In this document: piece after piece, positions 61,273-64,000 of the stretch
How the letters are laid out: every line of letters starts with the position of its first letter
Position numbering within the stretch: the first letter of the stretch is position 1
Origin: Erythroxylum novogranatense
Taxonomy: Eukaryota; Streptophyta; Magnoliopsida; Malpighiales; Erythroxylaceae
Reading direction: 5' to 3'
NCBI GenBank assembly: GCA_029891385.1
Contig: CM057235.1
Location: 11,607,501 to 11,671,500, forward strand
Length of the DNA: 64,000 nt
The notes under the pieces: generated by a model
Told to the model about the DNA's origin: nothing
Seen by the model: the letters and a program-made list of their open reading frames with translations, nothing else
The model's database searches: none
Position numbers and translations under genes: made by a program

Positions 61273-64000
61273 GATGCTTATGCATGTGGTATTGGTATTG
61301 GAAGTGTTAGGAATTGAAGGGAGAAGTAAAGCTGGAAAATGAATCTTTGACCTATTGTAATATTTTGATCATAACTAATTGTGTAGGTAAGCAAATGAGG
61401 TGAGGTTTATGCCCAATTAAACTTTGGGATGTTGGCTTCAAATTTGTGTGAAATAGGTTATGTTAAATTGTAATGTTAGAAGGGTGAATCTTTGCATGGA
61501 AAGTTTCTGTTTGTAGGGTCTGTGAACAGTATCTGCATATATGATCTGATTATTTTGCTGATTTTTCTAAATTAATTGAGATAGAATTTGGGAAAATGGT
61601 CTTTATGGAAGTTGTAGCATATTGAGTTAGCTTTCCATTTCCACTGATCTTGCTAATTTTAGAGTTGTATATTGGGAGATATGAACTGATTACTATTGAC
61701 TGGTTTTGAGCATTTTGATTAAACCTAGCCTAAGTGTTGAGTTTGTGAGCTTGCGGATTGGAAGCAATTTTAGCAAATTATGTAAACTGAATTGGTGTGA
61801 GTGATCTTCTGCAAAGTTTCAGAGGAAGGAATTATCTTGAAAATGATATATGGTGTGTAATTTTTAGAGGTCATATTTGGGAGTTATGATTTTTCAAACA
61901 TTGAACCTGCATTAGGTTATGAATTGCTGATCATGGCAGTAACTTGCATAAAAATTTTGAAATTGTTAGAAATTGAAAGGGATTTTGAGTTCTTCATAAA
62001 AATTAAAGTTTGAGATCTTATCTTTTCAGGGATATAAGGTAGTGAAATTTGTGAGATTTGTGCTAAGAGTTATGCTGATTGGAAAATTAATGTCCAGATT
62101 GGTTGATTTCAGTATACAGATTCTTTGTTGAATTGTTTGACCTATTTAGTTATGGAATTTGATTTTGGGTTGTTCATGAAAGTTGTATATGACATTATGA
62201 ACTTATTGAGCATATTTATGTGGTAATTTTTGGCTGAAGAATCAGAGAGTTATGGAATTTGCAATGTACTGTTCTGTTTTAATGGGATTTGAGTAGGCAG
62301 TAGCTTTGAAGGAATTTTTGACACCCTTAGGGGTGAAATTGATTTTTATGGTCTTCTTAAGAATTGTAGAGGTTTTTATGATCTTTCCAACAAGGTATGA
62401 TTTGTATTTTTCTGAGTTGTGTGCTAAGAGCTATGAGTGTTGGAAGTTGGATTAGAAATCAGAAAGAAAAGGAATGGGAATGTTGAATCATGCCCCGTCA
62501 CTGGGGCGACGCCTCGCCCTAGTGACGAGGCTCGGATGGCCAGCATCACTAGGGCGACGCGTCGCCCTAGTGACGAGGTCGGATCAGTCGGCCTCATGAG
62601 GTGACGCCTCGCCCATGAGGCGTGTGCTATTTAATTATTATTTGATTTTTTTTGGTATTTGATGATTCTTTTGTCAATTTCTTTTCCGTCCGACATCCGA
62701 TTGACCTGATTCTTGAGGCATCGGATTTTTAACTTATTGAATTTCATTTTGTGAGAAATTGGAAATTTTTTGACGGGAAATTGACGTGGCCCTGGGTAAC
62801 GCAGCCTTTAATCACTGTTTTGTTTAATTGGGGACCTATAGAGGTCCGAATTGCGCACCGTCAACGCCAGTAGGTTTCTAATTTTTAGATGGAATTTTTA
62901 TTATGGGAAAATTTGGATTTAGGGCCGGAAATCTCATGAACATGCATTCTACACTTACATGTGCATTATTACTAGTTCGGATTGGATAATTAGTGATCGG
63001 ATTCCTCTCTGCTTGTTATAGAGGCACATTTGGAGCGTCGATCTACCGACGTTACCAAGATTTCCAGATATTAGCTTGGAAGTACAGGTGAGTAACCTAG
63101 TTGGTTTCTCAAATTCCTGATTGCTTACATGCTCTGTATGAATTACTTGCAAAGGTGAACTATATGATCACTGGCGTGTTTAGGATCAAATTGCATATTA
63201 CTACTGAATTGGATTGGACTATTACATGATTACTGAAATCTATTGGATTGAATTGCATGCTTTCACCAGATCGATCGGATCACGGTGTAATATCGAAGCG
63301 ATATATTTGGGCTTTATAGCCATAATTCTTGAATCACTGAACACTGCATCGCATGCATAAATGCATGATTAGATAATGGATGTGTCCTAAGTTGCTATTA
63401 TCACTGAAAAGAGCCTCGAGCTCTCACACTGTACTGACCGGGCTTAGCTCGAGGGGAGAAATCCCTGACGCGTCCCTACTTTTTACTGAATGAGCACTTG
63501 GGCACAACACTGAATAACTGGAAAAGAGTCACATATGCATTGCATACACCTGAATGACTGTTTTGTGACAATTACTGCTTACGCGATGACATAAATTACT
63601 GTAAACTGCGATATGGTACTGTAAAGTGTTACATGCTACTGTAAATAACTGCAAATTGTTATATAACGCTGTAAACTGTGATATTATACTGATGACTGAA
63701 TATTACTGTATTATGCGGTACGCCATATGCGTAATGCATGATTTGAGTGAATCATCGATGATGGTTTCTCACTGAGTTCGCAAACTCACCCAATATTGCA
63801 AATATTTTTCAGGGATCGAAGAGTACCCCGTTGGGCACGGGAGTATGAGTACTGATTGCAAGTCAGAGTTAAGGTCGGGATCAGTTTACGTCTGCATTTG
63901 TGTCTTTTGAATTATATGTAAATTTGTATTTTCGCAAGATTTGTACTGGTATTGCTGAGTGCCCGATTGATTAATGTTATATTGTAATTTGATTATCGAA
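61273..64000 (+). repeat. Element B 3' LTR, second part (runs off the window)
   Basis: Continues from 49688 after element D and matches about 41977-44700 of the 5' LTR. The hairpin array recurs at 62496-62626, with the 28-base palindrome intact at 62546-62573. Confidence 0.9.

Larger units (their letters stand above)
40876..64000 (+). mobile_element. Element B: large non-autonomous LTR retrotransposon, 3' end outside the window
   Basis: The 5' LTR is 40876-44900 and the internal domain 44901-48587. The 3' LTR is 48588-49688 plus 61273-64000, split by element D and cut off by the window about 200 bases before its end. LTR ends are TGTAAC and GCTACA. Primer site, hairpin and polypurine tract are present. 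No gag or pol is readable in the 3.7-kb interior, the pattern of a LARD. The two LTRs are collinear with scattered differences. Confidence 0.9.

Overview
This is plant nuclear DNA, almost certainly from a dicot. It is AT-rich and packed with LTR retrotransposons. The plant signals are initiator-Met-tRNA primer sites (TGGTATCAGAGC), chromovirus-type gag-pol, a CACTA (Ptta/En-Spm) transposase-associated gene, a DUF4283-type LINE ORF1 remnant, the 3' domain typical of angiosperm SINEs, an integrated caulimovirid, and one spliced glycine-rich secreted-protein gene. No bacterial operon, CRISPR array, rRNA or tRNA gene was seen.

Layout. (1) 1-13013: an old, rearranged endogenous pararetrovirus (zinc knuckle, protease and RT start on minus; movement protein and a coiled-coil ORF on plus; two paralogous small ORFs on minus). 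It is split by a complete non-autonomous LTR element at 1341-11011 with 4.5-kb LTRs, only 608 bp of internal DNA and a 5-bp target duplication, ATGAC. (2) 13018-24806: a mosaic of LTR pieces, two decayed DUF4283 copies, a decayed copia gag, a decayed chromovirus gag and a Tat/Athila-type LTR with its primer site. (3) 24807-29282: a chromovirus with its 5' LTR and a gag-protease-RT reading frame broken by stops. It is cut off inside RT by a copia LTR (29283-31146), followed by a minus-strand gypsy LTR (31147-33092). (4) 33093-40875: the only low-copy-looking part. It holds a SINE relic, the glycine-rich protein gene at 36157-36745 (minus, two exons) and a decayed CACTA gene at 38240-39647. (5) 40876-64000: a second large non-autonomous element (4.0-kb LTRs, 3.7 kb non-coding interior) that runs off the window. 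Its 3' LTR carries a related element (49689-61267) in the opposite orientation, flanked by ATTAG.

The probable working units are the glycine-rich protein gene and the cis-acting parts of the large non-autonomous elements: LTRs, primer sites, polypurine tracts, a conserved hairpin before the polypurine tract, and GC-rich hairpin arrays inside the LTRs. These elements lack proteins, so they would need a chromovirus to supply them. The strongest leads are the shared GC-rich palindrome arrays in otherwise AT-rich LTRs of different families, the conserved non-coding interiors, the paralogous viral small ORFs, and a motif-specific mismatch between sister LTRs that may be a sequencing artefact at methylated CHG sites.
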